Positions 1-7,926 of a stretch of DNA of 8,883 nt are shown here, one piece after another (within the stretch, counting starts at the first letter, position 1; each line of letters opens with the position of its first letter). The DNA comes from Bacteroidales bacterium. GTDB taxonomy: Bacteria; Bacteroidota; Bacteroidia; Bacteroidales; Muribaculaceae. Location: contig CAAGGJ010000069.1 in the NCBI GenBank assembly GCA_900769345.1, positions 1-8,883 of the forward strand, read 5' to 3'. The position numbers were made by a program, and so were the translations under genes. Below the pieces are notes generated by a model. That model was not told where the DNA came from. It made no database searches and worked only from the letters and a program-made list of their open reading frames with translations.

Positions 1-621
1 ATGTAATGCGTCCTCGAAATCGGCTATTCCTCCAAATATTCCTGCCGATTCATTCTTGATAGCACTTCCCAAGTAGAAAACATTATCGCCAAAACAACCC
101 TTAGCAAGATTCTCTAAAATATTGGCTTGGTCGGTAGGCGATAGCTTCTCATAAATGCCGTTTACGGTCTTGGCCCAAGCATCCCACTGATTATCGAACT
201 TGTTGAGAATCTCCTCATTGGCTCTTGCATGAAGATGCCCGGTGCAACTATCTACCACAGCATTCACCATCAAAGCAGATGTGTTCATCACCTCTTGGCA
301 ATTCTTCAAATCTTGCAACGATTGCTTCACATTTTGCGCCGCCTCCGATAGTTTTTCTGCCGAATTAGCAAAATTGGCTCCTGAAGTTTTTAGTTTTTTG
401 CCGGCTTCACTTAAAGCTTCGGTGCCGGTTTTCAAAGCACCGGTGGTTTTCGACAATCCACCCACCATAGCTTTGCTAACCGGATTGTTCGGTTGGGCCT
501 TGCTAATAGCCACATCCATCTTGCCCACCATCTTATCCAAAGAGTCGGCACCCTTAGAGATGGACGTAGTCACATCGGTTATTTTCTTTGGCAAAGAACC
601 AATTGTTCCAAGTGCATCCAT
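1..621 (-). CDS. Unrecognised VgrG-linked protein, partial (C-terminus beyond window); candidate T6SS cargo or adaptor
   Basis: An open frame of 207 codons starts at the ATG at 619-621 and runs off the left edge without a stop, so the C-terminal part is missing. I do not recognise the family. Residues 1-110 are rich in Ser, Lys, Ala, Gly and Thr, with helical heptad-like spacing of Leu, Met and Val (for example LDKMVGKMDVAISKA near residue 28 and EKLSEAAQNVKQSLQDLK near 89). Residues 110-207 look more globular, with Trp, Phe, Tyr, three Cys in the whole visible part (108, 126, 176) and the stretch KGCFGDNVFYLGSA. There is no evident signal peptide or membrane segment. The start lies 33 bases after the vgrG stop on the same strand, so co-expression with the spike is likely. 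By position it could be an effector, an effector-loading adaptor, or the N-terminal loading domain of a larger toxin. This is inferred from location only; that the frame is a real gene is well supported. Confidence 0.8.
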   Translation of the reverse strand, partial: MDALGTIGSLPKKITDVTTSISKGADSLDKMVGKMDVAISKAQPNNPVSKAMVGGLSKTTGALKTGTEALSEAGKKLKTSGANFANSAEKLSEAAQNVKQSLQDLKNCQEVMNTSALMVNAVVDSCTGHLHARANEEILNKFDNQWDAWAKTVNGIYEKLSPTDQANILENLAKGCFGDNVFYLGSAIKNESAGIFGGIADFEDALH

Positions 622-654
622 TTCAAAAATAAATCAGTTATTACGCTTCTTATA

Positions 655-2679
655 TCAATTCACTTTAACCTTACTGGCCTTAATATTTACTTCCGAACCG
701 GCATTTATTGCAATGGTAGCAGTGGCCTTCTGGTGATGAACGGTAGAATATTCGAGTAATGACTGCTTAGCTTCTTCTCGAATGTTTTCTGCTGTAATCT
801 GCAGTTTATGAGCCACTTGCTCGTCCTTATTATTATCCACCGTCACAAATTGATTGGATTTTACCGTAAGCGAATCGTTGCGGTCGATCGATGTGGAGCG
901 ATTGTTGCCGGCGTGCTCACGGATATCCTTGTCGGCTGTACGCTGCATGTCACGACCTGCGGCTATATACACATCATTATCGGCACGCGCATTAATATCA
1001 TGACCGGCATGCATGATTATATCTTTTTGGGCATATAACTCTATATTGCCTGTCGACTCCAGCTTAATGAGTTTTTCGTCGGTAGAGAAAGTCAAAATAT
1101 AATTCTCTTTCTCATTGTCATATATTCTGATATAACCGTCATTGCCTTCGTCGTGTATCTCTATAGTGTGGCCATTGCGTGTGCGAATGGCTTTTATCTG
1201 ATTCGAACTGTTATTGTTGGGGAGCCAAGCACCATCAGGGTCACCTACGCCGTTATATAGCGTGCCTTTCACATACGGGCGCTCTGCATTTCCTCCTTCG
1301 AAGTCTATCATTACTTCTTCATCTATCTCCGGGATAAAACTAAATCCCTTGCCACCTCCGGCGTAAGGCTGTGCCATACGTAGCCACGGGGTCATCATAT
1401 TATCGTCGAGCTGAGCTTGCCAGTCAAACTGCACTCGCACTCTACCCAGATTATTTGGATCTTCGTTATCCTTAACCTTGGCTCTACATGACTGAGCTAC
1501 GGGATATACATCGCTATCGGAATAAGGTGGATAATCGCATGCCGATGGAATTCCCACAAAATGATTGCTATATGTCTCATCGGCTGTAAAATGATGTATT
1601 AGTTCGGTTACAAGTATTTCATCTTGGTCTACCTTGCTACGGTCTTGCAGAGCAGTATCGGGCAAATAGTTGTCCTCGATAACCAACTTGCTGCCGATTT
1701 TGATTTTCGAGCAATAAGTGGTGCCCGAATATGTAAGCATACTGGCTTTTTCGCCTCTTGCCTGTGTTTTTGTCGATACATTTAATATTGTTTCGCGCCC
1801 ATCGCTATCGGCAAACCCTCCGGAATGCAAATTTTGCAAAGTGGGCTTTATGTAGCACGATTGCGATGCCTGAAACACCTGCTCACACAGCGCATTATAT
1901 TCGCGCTGCATTTCCTCTATACCTTCTTTTTGATTGGCATCGTAGGAATTATATGATGACGCCACGTGGTTAAATGCCACATGTCGCATCTTAATATCTA
2001 CATTATACGATGGAACATCTCGACTTGGATAAGTGAGTTTCACGCTCTCTCCCTCGGGCAAATTGCCAAATACGAGTTTCTTCCCATCGCTGTACATCCA
2101 CTCTCCATAGCGCCGTGCCAAACGCTGTAGAAATTGGTAATTATTCTCGTTATACTGCACACAATAGGGTATAGTATCAGTAAATCGTGCATCTATCTCC
2201 GTATCGAGATGCTCCGAATAATCATCTACCACATCGCCCACTATATCGTTGAGCGTAAGATTCTCAAACGATTTGCAAGTGGGATTATCGTTGAGTAATG
2301 CATCCCAACTGCAAGCCTCTACATTTACAGTGAATTCGCTACGATTTCTACTGCCAAAAGCACCTGTTATAACTCCCGAGAACTCTATATCGGCCACCGA
2401 ATCGTTTTCGGCATTGAGCGACTCGTTCTCTATATTGTCGGTCTCTAACGATATTTCTATCTTTTTGCCAATAATTGCCCCACATACATTGAACGATATC
2501 TCATTGATTCGCTCGTCGGGCTCTTTATGAAGGGTGAATGTGAGAAAATTTGATGACAATAGTGTCTGACTCAACATAAAATTATCGAGTCGCCACTTTG
2601 TTCCATCTAATTCAATACAAAAGCCCGTCGACTTAGTTCCGTCAATGGCTACCGATATGTTTCTTATGGATATTGACAT
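655..2679 (-). CDS. tssI: Type VI secretion spike protein VgrG (TssI)
   Basis: VgrG trimerises at the tip of the Hcp tube and is driven into target cells when the sheath contracts; it also carries effectors. The 674-residue protein has the family layout. A gp27-like base fills about residues 1-385, including YQFLQRLARRYGEWMYSDGK (181-200) followed by KLVFG, the usual late-control-protein signature. A gp5-type OB fold follows at about 392-480, marked by DPNNLGRVRVQFDW (407-420) and then PWLRMAQPYAGGGKGFSFIP, which strongly resembles other VgrGs. A long repetitive C-terminal region (about 500-674), with alternating polar and beta-forming residues, should form the needle-like beta-prism. No extra C-terminal enzymatic domain is visible: the protein ends in KASKVKVN, so it is probably a structural rather than an evolved VgrG. 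The start is the first ATG, 15 bases after the preceding hcp-like stop. The next gene begins 33 bases downstream. Confidence 0.97.
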   Translation of the reverse strand: MSISIRNISVAIDGTKSTGFCIELDGTKWRLDNFMLSQTLLSSNFLTFTLHKEPDERINEISFNVCGAIIGKKIEISLETDNIENESLNAENDSVADIEFSGVITGAFGSRNRSEFTVNVEACSWDALLNDNPTCKSFENLTLNDIVGDVVDDYSEHLDTEIDARFTDTIPYCVQYNENNYQFLQRLARRYGEWMYSDGKKLVFGNLPEGESVKLTYPSRDVPSYNVDIKMRHVAFNHVASSYNSYDANQKEGIEEMQREYNALCEQVFQASQSCYIKPTLQNLHSGGFADSDGRETILNVSTKTQARGEKASMLTYSGTTYCSKIKIGSKLVIEDNYLPDTALQDRSKVDQDEILVTELIHHFTADETYSNHFVGIPSACDYPPYSDSDVYPVAQSCRAKVKDNEDPNNLGRVRVQFDWQAQLDDNMMTPWLRMAQPYAGGGKGFSFIPEIDEEVMIDFEGGNAERPYVKGTLYNGVGDPDGAWLPNNNSSNQIKAIRTRNGHTIEIHDEGNDGYIRIYDNEKENYILTFSTDEKLIKLESTGNIELYAQKDIIMHAGHDINARADNDVYIAAGRDMQRTADKDIREHAGNNRSTSIDRNDSLTVKSNQFVTVDNNKDEQVAHKLQITAENIREEAKQSLLEYSTVHHQKATATIAINAGSEVNIKASKVKVN

Positions 2680-2694
2680 AACTTGAACTTATTA

Positions 2695-3132
2695 TTATTC
2701 CATTCTTGACGCCATCGAGGCCCAATCGTTAGTGAAAACCGCCGAGTCCATCAGTTTTCCTCCCACTTTCACTATCTCGGCACTTATGGTCACCGTGGTG
2801 TACATCAGTTTGCTGTCGTGGTTGCAAAAATAATCCTTCAGCCCTACGCAATAGGCGTGGGTAAATTCCACAGTCCTATATCGGCTCTTGTTGTCATTCG
2901 AAAACACACAGAAGCTGAATATCCCGGAGTGAACTGATGTTTTATCAAACATCCACCGATAGAAAAACTGGTCATCGTCGCTTGGAGTAGGTGTCACAAA
3001 TGTGAATTTACCACCCATAGTGCGCGTGGTGGGCTTTCCTGTGTCGTCGATAGCTTGTGAGAATTCATATTCACACTCCACTATTTCATACTCCCCACCG
3101 CCTTTTATCTTCAAAATACCTTGCACTGCCAT
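2695..3132 (-). CDS. tssD: Second Hcp-family tube protein (TssD paralogue)
   Basis: This 145-residue protein is a divergent copy of the Hcp encoded just upstream. Both start with MAV and share the core pattern of a Tyr/Phe strand, a Gln, then GxPTxRTxGGK (residues 32-42 here), an aromatic/Trp-Met helix region (YRWMFD, 58-63), an AYCVGLKDYF segment matching YVVQYSETYD in the upstream copy, and a terminal ISAEIVKVG strand. Hcp hexamers stack into the tube that VgrG caps, and the inner surface of the ring can hold small effectors. This copy has four Cys (20, 75, 95, 103) against one in the other, and ends in NDWASMASRME, several residues beyond its paralogue. It is followed by three consecutive TAA triplets and sits 15 bases before vgrG, which suggests dedication to this spike or its cargo. 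Whether it forms its own tube, mixes with the other Hcp, or acts as a tip adaptor cannot be told from sequence. Confidence 0.9.
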   Translation of the reverse strand: MAVQGILKIKGGGEYEIVECEYEFSQAIDDTGKPTTRTMGGKFTFVTPTPSDDDQFFYRWMFDKTSVHSGIFSFCVFSNDNKSRYRTVEFTHAYCVGLKDYFCNHDSKLMYTTVTISAEIVKVGGKLMDSAVFTNDWASMASRME

Positions 3133-3162
3133 ATGTGTAGTTCTATTGTGTGGTTTGGTTTA

Positions 3163-3203
3163 AGGATAATTGAAGGCTCGGCTATGATGCCCCCAATTAT
3201 CCT
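3163..3203 (-). promoter_or_regulatory. Intergenic hairpin between the two hcp genes
   Basis: The 90-base gap between the two hcp genes contains a perfect 10-base inverted repeat, AGGATAATTG at 3163-3172 and CAATTATCCT at 3194-3203, with a 21-base middle that can close further through GGC/GCC (3180-3182 with 3189-3191). No U-run follows on either strand, so it is not a classical intrinsic terminator. On the transcribed (minus) strand it lies just after the first hcp stop. Such a stem could protect the 3' end of the abundant hcp message or mark a processing site that lowers expression of the downstream genes. That role is inferred; the pairing is plain in the sequence. Confidence 0.6.
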
Positions 3204-3222
3204 ATCAGCATTTTGTTCTAAA

Positions 3223-3627
3223 TCAATCGAGACCCCAAGTGTTGTTGTGAACAGCATTACCTATCTGAATTTCCTTTGCCGAAATTACAAATTCTTCATA
3301 CTGTTTGTTGTCGTTGGTGTCGTCATAGGTTTCCGAATACTGCACTACGTAACCACTTCTGAAGTTGAGACGCTTCATCTCACCACCATCCTTGTCAGGG
3401 AATGAAATGAAACCGTTTTTACTCATGTGGGTATCGCACATCCATTCAAGAATTTCGGTATTACCATCGTTCTTCGACTTTACTCTTACGGTAATCTTAC
3501 CACCACGTGTACGACCTGTAGGTTGTCCTTCAACGTCGGTCTGCTGATTGAGCTCATAGTGTACGTATGCCACTTCGCGCTCTTGAATGCCATCTGCATT
3601 GATGGTCACTGTTCTTGTTACTGCCAT
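3223..3627 (-). CDS. tssD: Hcp-family tube protein (TssD), probable main tube subunit
   Basis: This 134-residue protein matches the Bacteroidetes Hcp family in length, in its beta-rich composition and in motifs. It has QPTGRTRGGKITVRV (residues 35-49), EWMCDTHMSKNGFISF (61-76), LNFRSGYVVQYSETYD (87-102) and a terminal FVISAKEIQIGN strand before NTWGLD. Hcp forms hexameric rings that stack inside the TssB-TssC sheath and are expelled on firing. Its place directly after tssC (38-base gap) and its compact size make it the likelier principal tube subunit of the two Hcp proteins here. The ATG is preceded by an A/T-rich leader ending in AAAAACAA with no purine-rich Shine-Dalgarno, as is common for highly expressed Bacteroidetes genes. 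A strong hairpin lies just downstream of its stop. Confidence 0.95.
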   Translation of the reverse strand: MAVTRTVTINADGIQEREVAYVHYELNQQTDVEGQPTGRTRGGKITVRVKSKNDGNTEILEWMCDTHMSKNGFISFPDKDGGEMKRLNFRSGYVVQYSETYDDTNDNKQYEEFVISAKEIQIGNAVHNNTWGLD

Positions 3628-3665
3628 TTGTTTTTAATGATTTAATGATTAATAAATATGTGTTA

Positions 3666-5069
3666 TTATACACTCTTTGTGCTTTGTTCCCAATCTATAC
3701 CGGCATTGCCGTTCTTACCTGTGAGTTCTATATAGAAATTCTGTGCTGCAAAGTACGGGGTAATCTCCACATTTATGGTAATGTCCTTGGTCGTGGTATT
3801 TTGATCAACTTTCAGATTGGTATACTTCTCAATAATACCACCCGACCCCTTATAATCGCTTAGGAAATTATGAATGTCGTTAGTAATTTCCGACCTAATT
3901 TGCGGTGTCCAAATTTCCATAGCATGTTCGTTGCAATAGTTCTGGAACACCTTTCCTATCCAGTCGAATACTCTTACTATCGAATATTCTTGCAATCCCT
4001 TTGTGGCACCATTATAGAGTGTGTGATTAGAGAAAGCCATTGTGCGGCCGTCTTCTTCTACCATTGGTATTACGCCCATATCTATAAGCGTAGAAATCTC
4101 CGACTTGCGCAAGTCCATGCGCGCACCCTTCACGTTGTCGAGAGTTCCGTAGCGCATACCTGCTGCAGCTTGTGCTATCACTATATCTTCGGTATTCGAC
4201 ATTCTGCCTGCCAAGGCGCCTGATGCCGGTATATACAAGTCGTCGTCCTCATTTGCCAACTCCGATTTCTTGCGACCCAAAATATAGTTTGCTGTCATCA
4301 CTATATTGCCAAGATAAGGATCTTTACCTTGATAGTTTGCATCATCCAATTCCTCTTTCAACATCTCAAAATTGATACTATCCTTGAAATCGGTGACCAT
4401 TATCACCTTATTGCGATAAGCGGTCTGTGCCCACATTCTTATTACATCAGCATTTTGCTCCATTACATTGCCAATATAGCCCGGAATCACAAGCATACTG
4501 TAATTTTTTTTCAAGCTCAACTTATCGAAATAGCGTTCAAGTTCATCTCTGATTGCCAATGTATCTTCCGAATCGCTATCGGTCAATTCTTCTTTGTTGA
4601 CATTCATAAGAGTCAAGCAATCCACCTTGCCTTGTCCGGCATTTGCAAAAAATGCGTCCAAGGTGCGATAAGTGGTTTCGAGATTGCGTATTTCGTCATG
4701 GATGGCAAACAAATTCTCGCTCAAATTACGCTCTGCTTTTTGGCATTTGCCTTTGCACGATTCGATTATCTCCATCGGATCCTTTCCGCCGGCTTCCAAA
4801 ATTTCCACCCACAGCGAGAGTTCGCTTTTAAGTCGATTTCTTGCATCCTCATATACTCTGTCTTTTAAGAACGTATTCTTTTGGGCTCGCTTGCGAGGGT
4901 CCATATACTCTACGCCCTTAAACAGGCCTTTCAACATCTGAAAACCGCCAAATTTATCCAATCCCGCCAAACTACTCTGAAGTAATTCCGCTGGATTTGC
5001 CACGGGTGCCTTTTCTTGCAGTTCCAAGCCTTCGGCTTTCGATGCCTTTTTCTGTTCTTCTGCTGCCAT
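3666..5069 (-). CDS. tssC: Type VI secretion contractile sheath large subunit (TssC)
   Basis: TssC pairs with TssB to form the contractile sheath around the Hcp tube. The 467-residue product fits the Bacteroidetes TssC family. An N-terminal helical region contains KFGGFQMLKGLFKGVEYMDPRKRAQK (about 39-64). A sheath core with the Pro/Gly turn SMLVIPGYIGN (191-201) follows. Then comes a C-terminal half with GRTMAFSNHTLYNG (341-354), the helix FDWIGKVFQNYCNEHAMEIWTP (about 368-389), and a terminal ITINVEITPYFAAQNFYIEL strand region (about 430-449) of the type that links neighbouring sheath subunits. The first ~30 residues are charged and Ala/Glu-rich. In proteobacterial systems the TssC N-terminal helix is the ClpV recognition site; whether this one is used that way is inference. 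The start is 17 bases after the tssB stop, and stoichiometric co-expression with tssB is expected. Confidence 0.96.
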   Translation of the reverse strand: MAAEEQKKASKAEGLELQEKAPVANPAELLQSSLAGLDKFGGFQMLKGLFKGVEYMDPRKRAQKNTFLKDRVYEDARNRLKSELSLWVEILEAGGKDPMEIIESCKGKCQKAERNLSENLFAIHDEIRNLETTYRTLDAFFANAGQGKVDCLTLMNVNKEELTDSDSEDTLAIRDELERYFDKLSLKKNYSMLVIPGYIGNVMEQNADVIRMWAQTAYRNKVIMVTDFKDSINFEMLKEELDDANYQGKDPYLGNIVMTANYILGRKKSELANEDDDLYIPASGALAGRMSNTEDIVIAQAAAGMRYGTLDNVKGARMDLRKSEISTLIDMGVIPMVEEDGRTMAFSNHTLYNGATKGLQEYSIVRVFDWIGKVFQNYCNEHAMEIWTPQIRSEITNDIHNFLSDYKGSGGIIEKYTNLKVDQNTTTKDITINVEITPYFAAQNFYIELTGKNGNAGIDWEQSTKSV

Positions 5070-5086
5070 ATTGTTATCAGTTTTTA

Positions 5087-5545
5087 TTAGTTATCTGTAC
5101 CCTCAAGCTCCGATAGCAATGCTCTTAGCGCATTTTTCAAATCTTCGCGAGCATTGTCATTTTTCATTGCATTGCGTAGGGTCTTATTCTTCTCCATTTG
5201 GCGTATTACCGAATTGTAAGCATCGATTTTCGACTTCTTTTCGCTCAACAATTCGCTTTGAGCTATAAGCTGATCGTCTTCGAAATCCTTGATTTGCTTA
5301 AATTGGAAACTTTCTCTTACTGCACCTCCGTCTTCATCGAATAATTCAACTTCATCCTTCGACGGCTGGTAGTGCTCAAAGACTTCCTTCATATTCTTTG
5401 CTTTGAAGCCTTCTCTCTCTTCATCTGTGTTGGGTGCTACATCTGTAAACTGATCGGCGTATAGCGTTCTGTTTTGTGGGAACTCTATTATGCCGTCCTG
5501 CAGATTCTCCTCCACTACTTTGGAAATTACGGTTTTTCTTGCCAT
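5087..5545 (-). CDS. tssB: Type VI secretion contractile sheath small subunit (TssB)
   Basis: With the start at 5545 the product is 152 residues beginning MARKTVISKVVEEN. It carries an N-terminal strand region (DGIIEFPQNRTLYADQFTD, 17-35), an acidic linker (ELFDEDGG, 67-74), and a helical C-terminal half with DFEDDQLIAQSELLSEKKSK (87-106) and a Lys/Asn/Leu-rich helix ending ALLSELEGTDN. Order and size fit the small sheath subunit that interlocks with TssC, encoded 17 bases downstream. The frame stays open upstream to another ATG at 5641, which would add 32 residues beginning MNFWRKLIAFWGG. I prefer the internal start because the MARK-start gives the family's compact form and is preceded by an A/T-rich AATAATCAAAAATACAACA leader like those of the neighbouring genes, while the extension has a low-complexity Asn/Lys tail. 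The longer start is not excluded. Confidence 0.92.
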   Translation of the reverse strand: MARKTVISKVVEENLQDGIIEFPQNRTLYADQFTDVAPNTDEEREGFKAKNMKEVFEHYQPSKDEVELFDEDGGAVRESFQFKQIKDFEDDQLIAQSELLSEKKSKIDAYNSVIRQMEKNKTLRNAMKNDNAREDLKNALRALLSELEGTDN

Positions 5546-5658
5546 GTTGTTGTATTTTTGATTATTAATGATTTTATTCTCTTTATCGTGATTCTCGGCA
5601 TTTCCGCCCCAAAAGGCTATAAGTTTGCGCCAAAAATTCATAGTGACTCAAGTAAATT

Positions 5659-7905
5659 TCAATCGGGAGTATCTATATCCCACACCATTTCGTTCGAATC
5701 CTCGCTATAGCGCATAGTAACCGAATCACCGCTATTGACCTCGCCCGACACTATGAGTTTCGACAACGGACGGCGTATCTCTTTACGAATGATTCCAAGT
5801 ATGGGTCGCGCTCCGTAATGAGCATTAAATCCCACCTTAGTTATATATTTGCGCGCCGATGCGTCTATTGTCAACGAGATATTCTGCTCACCAAGCATCT
5901 TCAGCAAATTTTGTATATGTATGTCGAATATTCGTTCTATCATTTCGGTAGTAATAGGCGAGAATGGCACTATTTCGGTAAGTCGAGCCAAAAACTCGGG
6001 ACGAAACTGCCCCTGCATCACTTCGAGCATTTGGTCATGGGTAGGCACATGTCCTTCTCCAAACGATTTGAATATATAGTCGCTTCCTATGTTTGACGTG
6101 AAGATTATTAATGCATTCGAGAAGTCGCCTACTCGTCCGAGTCGGTCATGAAGTTTACCTTCATCGAGTATCTGCAAGAACAAGTCGAACACCGACCTGT
6201 GCGCCTTTTCTATCTCATCAAATAGTACCACTGAATATGGGTGTTGCCTTATTTGATTTACCAGCAAACCACCTTCTTCATAACCCACATATCCCGGAGG
6301 TGCACCATAGAGTAGAGCTACGGAGTGCTCTTCTTTATATTCCGACATATCGAACCTCAGAATCGATGTCTCATCGTTGAAGAGAAATTCCGCCAAACTC
6401 TTAGCCAATTCGGTCTTACCGGTTCCGGTAGGACCAAGGAAAAAGAACGAGCCAATGGGTTGTCCTTTCTTGTTTAGACCCGACCGCGATTCGAACACCG
6501 CATCGAGTATGCTCTTGATAGCATGGTTCTGCCCCACCACTCTTTTATGCAATATAGCCTCAGCACTCGAGAGTTTTTGGCGTTCCTCCGATTGGATATT
6601 TCCCATAGGGATGCCTGTCATCTTCGACACTATGTCTCTTATTTCATCGCGTTTGAGCACCATCTTTTCGGGGTCGGATTCAGGGCTCGCTTCAAGTTCC
6701 TTTCGCACCTTCACCGAAGCCATAGAGCGATCCAGCAGGTCGATAGCTGATGATGGCAAGTTGCGTTCAGGCATATATCGCTTGGCAAGCCTTACCACCT
6801 CGGGCACCACATCGTCATCGAGTGTGATGTTGTGATATTGCTCGTAAATATATTTCTTACTATTCAATATGTCAATAGCTACACTTTCAGTTGGAGCCTC
6901 GAGTGAGATATTTTCAAAATATGCCGTAAGTTCCTTGTCTTTTTCTATATTTTTTGTGTAGCCATCTATCGATGCCGTGCAGATGAGTTGTAGCATATTA
7001 GTAGCAAGCACCTTCTTCACCATTGGCAATATTGCGTTGAGGGTTGAGGTACTCTCTCCCAATCTGTGCATATTCTCTATCACCAATATCGGGTGTGTCA
7101 CCTCGGCAAGCATATCTACAACCGACTTAAAACGATCCTCTATCTCTCCCTTATAACTAACGCCTTGGCTAAGTGATATCAAATCGAGTTCGTATGGCTC
7201 TATATCGCTAAGCGATGCCGGCAACTTACCGTCATCTTTCATATTCACCAATCCCTCTATCAATGAGGTTTTACCCACACCTGTTTCACCGATAATCAGC
7301 GCATTTGCTCTATCTTTTCGTGCCAATACCTCTATCAACGACCGTAATTGGCTTTCCATACCTATTATTTCACTTTTATGCGCTTGCAAAAGGCTAACAT
7401 AGATACAGTTTTCCACGCTGCTTTTCACAGAATGGCACATTTCCGATTTGTTAGTGGCGCTTATTGCGCCACTTCCGCCTATTGCCGCAAGTATCTTGGC
7501 CTTTGTTAGTGGCATAGTCTTTAACTGCTCGGCCGAAAAGCCCACTCCGGGACTCACCAAAGCTGCCAAAAGCAATTCCAACTTATTATCATCACTCTCG
7601 CCACTCAATGCTAAGGCTTCCTTTATTACACATTCACTCTCATACGAAAATTCGTCTTTCTTCATCTTATATGGCGACTTCTCGCATTGCTGCATGCGTA
7701 TATCGCACCAGTCTACCAAATAATAGTAATCTTCGTCAAGAGTATCCTCTATAAAGTTGATGAGTCCTGCGCTTTTGTGCAAAAGTGCCCTGAATATATG
7801 AGCAGGCTCTATTCGTGGTGACCCATTATCCGAGGCATACATCCTGGCTATGTGCAGCAAGTCCACACTCAAGCCATCAAAATAGTCAATAACTTTGTTA
7901 CTCAT
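5659..7905 (-). CDS. tssH: T6SS sheath-recycling AAA+ ATPase TssH (ClpV-like)
   Basis: TssH/ClpV is a hexameric Clp/Hsp100 ATPase that disassembles the contracted TssB-TssC sheath for reuse. The 748-residue protein has a Clp N-terminal domain (about 1-150) and two AAA+ modules. D1 has Walker A GETGVGKT (206-213) and a pore-loop Tyr in SYKGEIEDR (250-258). Its Walker B reads ILVIEN (273-278), with Asn where the catalytic Glu normally sits, and the usual ERRF arginine-finger site reads TAYF (about 327-330). D2 is canonical: Walker A GPTGTGKT (491-498), pore loop GYVGYEEGG (538-546), Walker B VVLFDE (559-564), sensor 1 Asn605, FRPEFLARL with Arg641, and sensor 2 GARP (698-701). Only about 25-30 residues separate D1 from D2, so the coiled-coil middle domain of ClpB and ClpV is essentially absent, making this shorter than typical ClpV (about 850-900). 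The gene starts 21 bases after the antiterminator stop. Linkage to tssB and tssC supports TssH over a housekeeping Clp. Confidence 0.94.
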   Translation of the reverse strand: MSNKVIDYFDGLSVDLLHIARMYASDNGSPRIEPAHIFRALLHKSAGLINFIEDTLDEDYYYLVDWCDIRMQQCEKSPYKMKKDEFSYESECVIKEALALSGESDDNKLELLLAALVSPGVGFSAEQLKTMPLTKAKILAAIGGSGAISATNKSEMCHSVKSSVENCIYVSLLQAHKSEIIGMESQLRSLIEVLARKDRANALIIGETGVGKTSLIEGLVNMKDDGKLPASLSDIEPYELDLISLSQGVSYKGEIEDRFKSVVDMLAEVTHPILVIENMHRLGESTSTLNAILPMVKKVLATNMLQLICTASIDGYTKNIEKDKELTAYFENISLEAPTESVAIDILNSKKYIYEQYHNITLDDDVVPEVVRLAKRYMPERNLPSSAIDLLDRSMASVKVRKELEASPESDPEKMVLKRDEIRDIVSKMTGIPMGNIQSEERQKLSSAEAILHKRVVGQNHAIKSILDAVFESRSGLNKKGQPIGSFFFLGPTGTGKTELAKSLAEFLFNDETSILRFDMSEYKEEHSVALLYGAPPGYVGYEEGGLLVNQIRQHPYSVVLFDEIEKAHRSVFDLFLQILDEGKLHDRLGRVGDFSNALIIFTSNIGSDYIFKSFGEGHVPTHDQMLEVMQGQFRPEFLARLTEIVPFSPITTEMIERIFDIHIQNLLKMLGEQNISLTIDASARKYITKVGFNAHYGARPILGIIRKEIRRPLSKLIVSGEVNSGDSVTMRYSEDSNEMVWDIDTPD

Positions 7906-7926
7906 AATTATGCAGTATGTGGTTTA

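Noticed and set aside
242..736. Plus-strand open frame of 164 codons
   Set aside because: It lies antisense to the partial VgrG-linked gene and the vgrG 3' end, has no recognisable domain and no upstream signal, and reflects codon bias of the real minus-strand gene.
3163..3203. Intrinsic terminator between the hcp genes
   Set aside because: The stem is strong but no U-run follows on either strand, so I kept it only as a possible stability or processing hairpin.
4329..4868. Plus-strand open frame of 179 codons
   Set aside because: It is fully antisense to tssC, which is firmly identified; its composition (Ile, Phe, Cys-rich, no family features) is typical of a shadow frame.
6377..6835. Plus-strand open frame of 152 codons
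   Set aside because: It is antisense to the D1-D2 region of tssH; its Ser-rich translation mirrors the complementary codons of a conserved AAA+ domain.
5659..7905. Housekeeping ClpB or ClpC rather than TssH
   Set aside because: Tight linkage to tssB and tssC, the degenerate D1 and the missing middle domain do not fit a general disaggregase.
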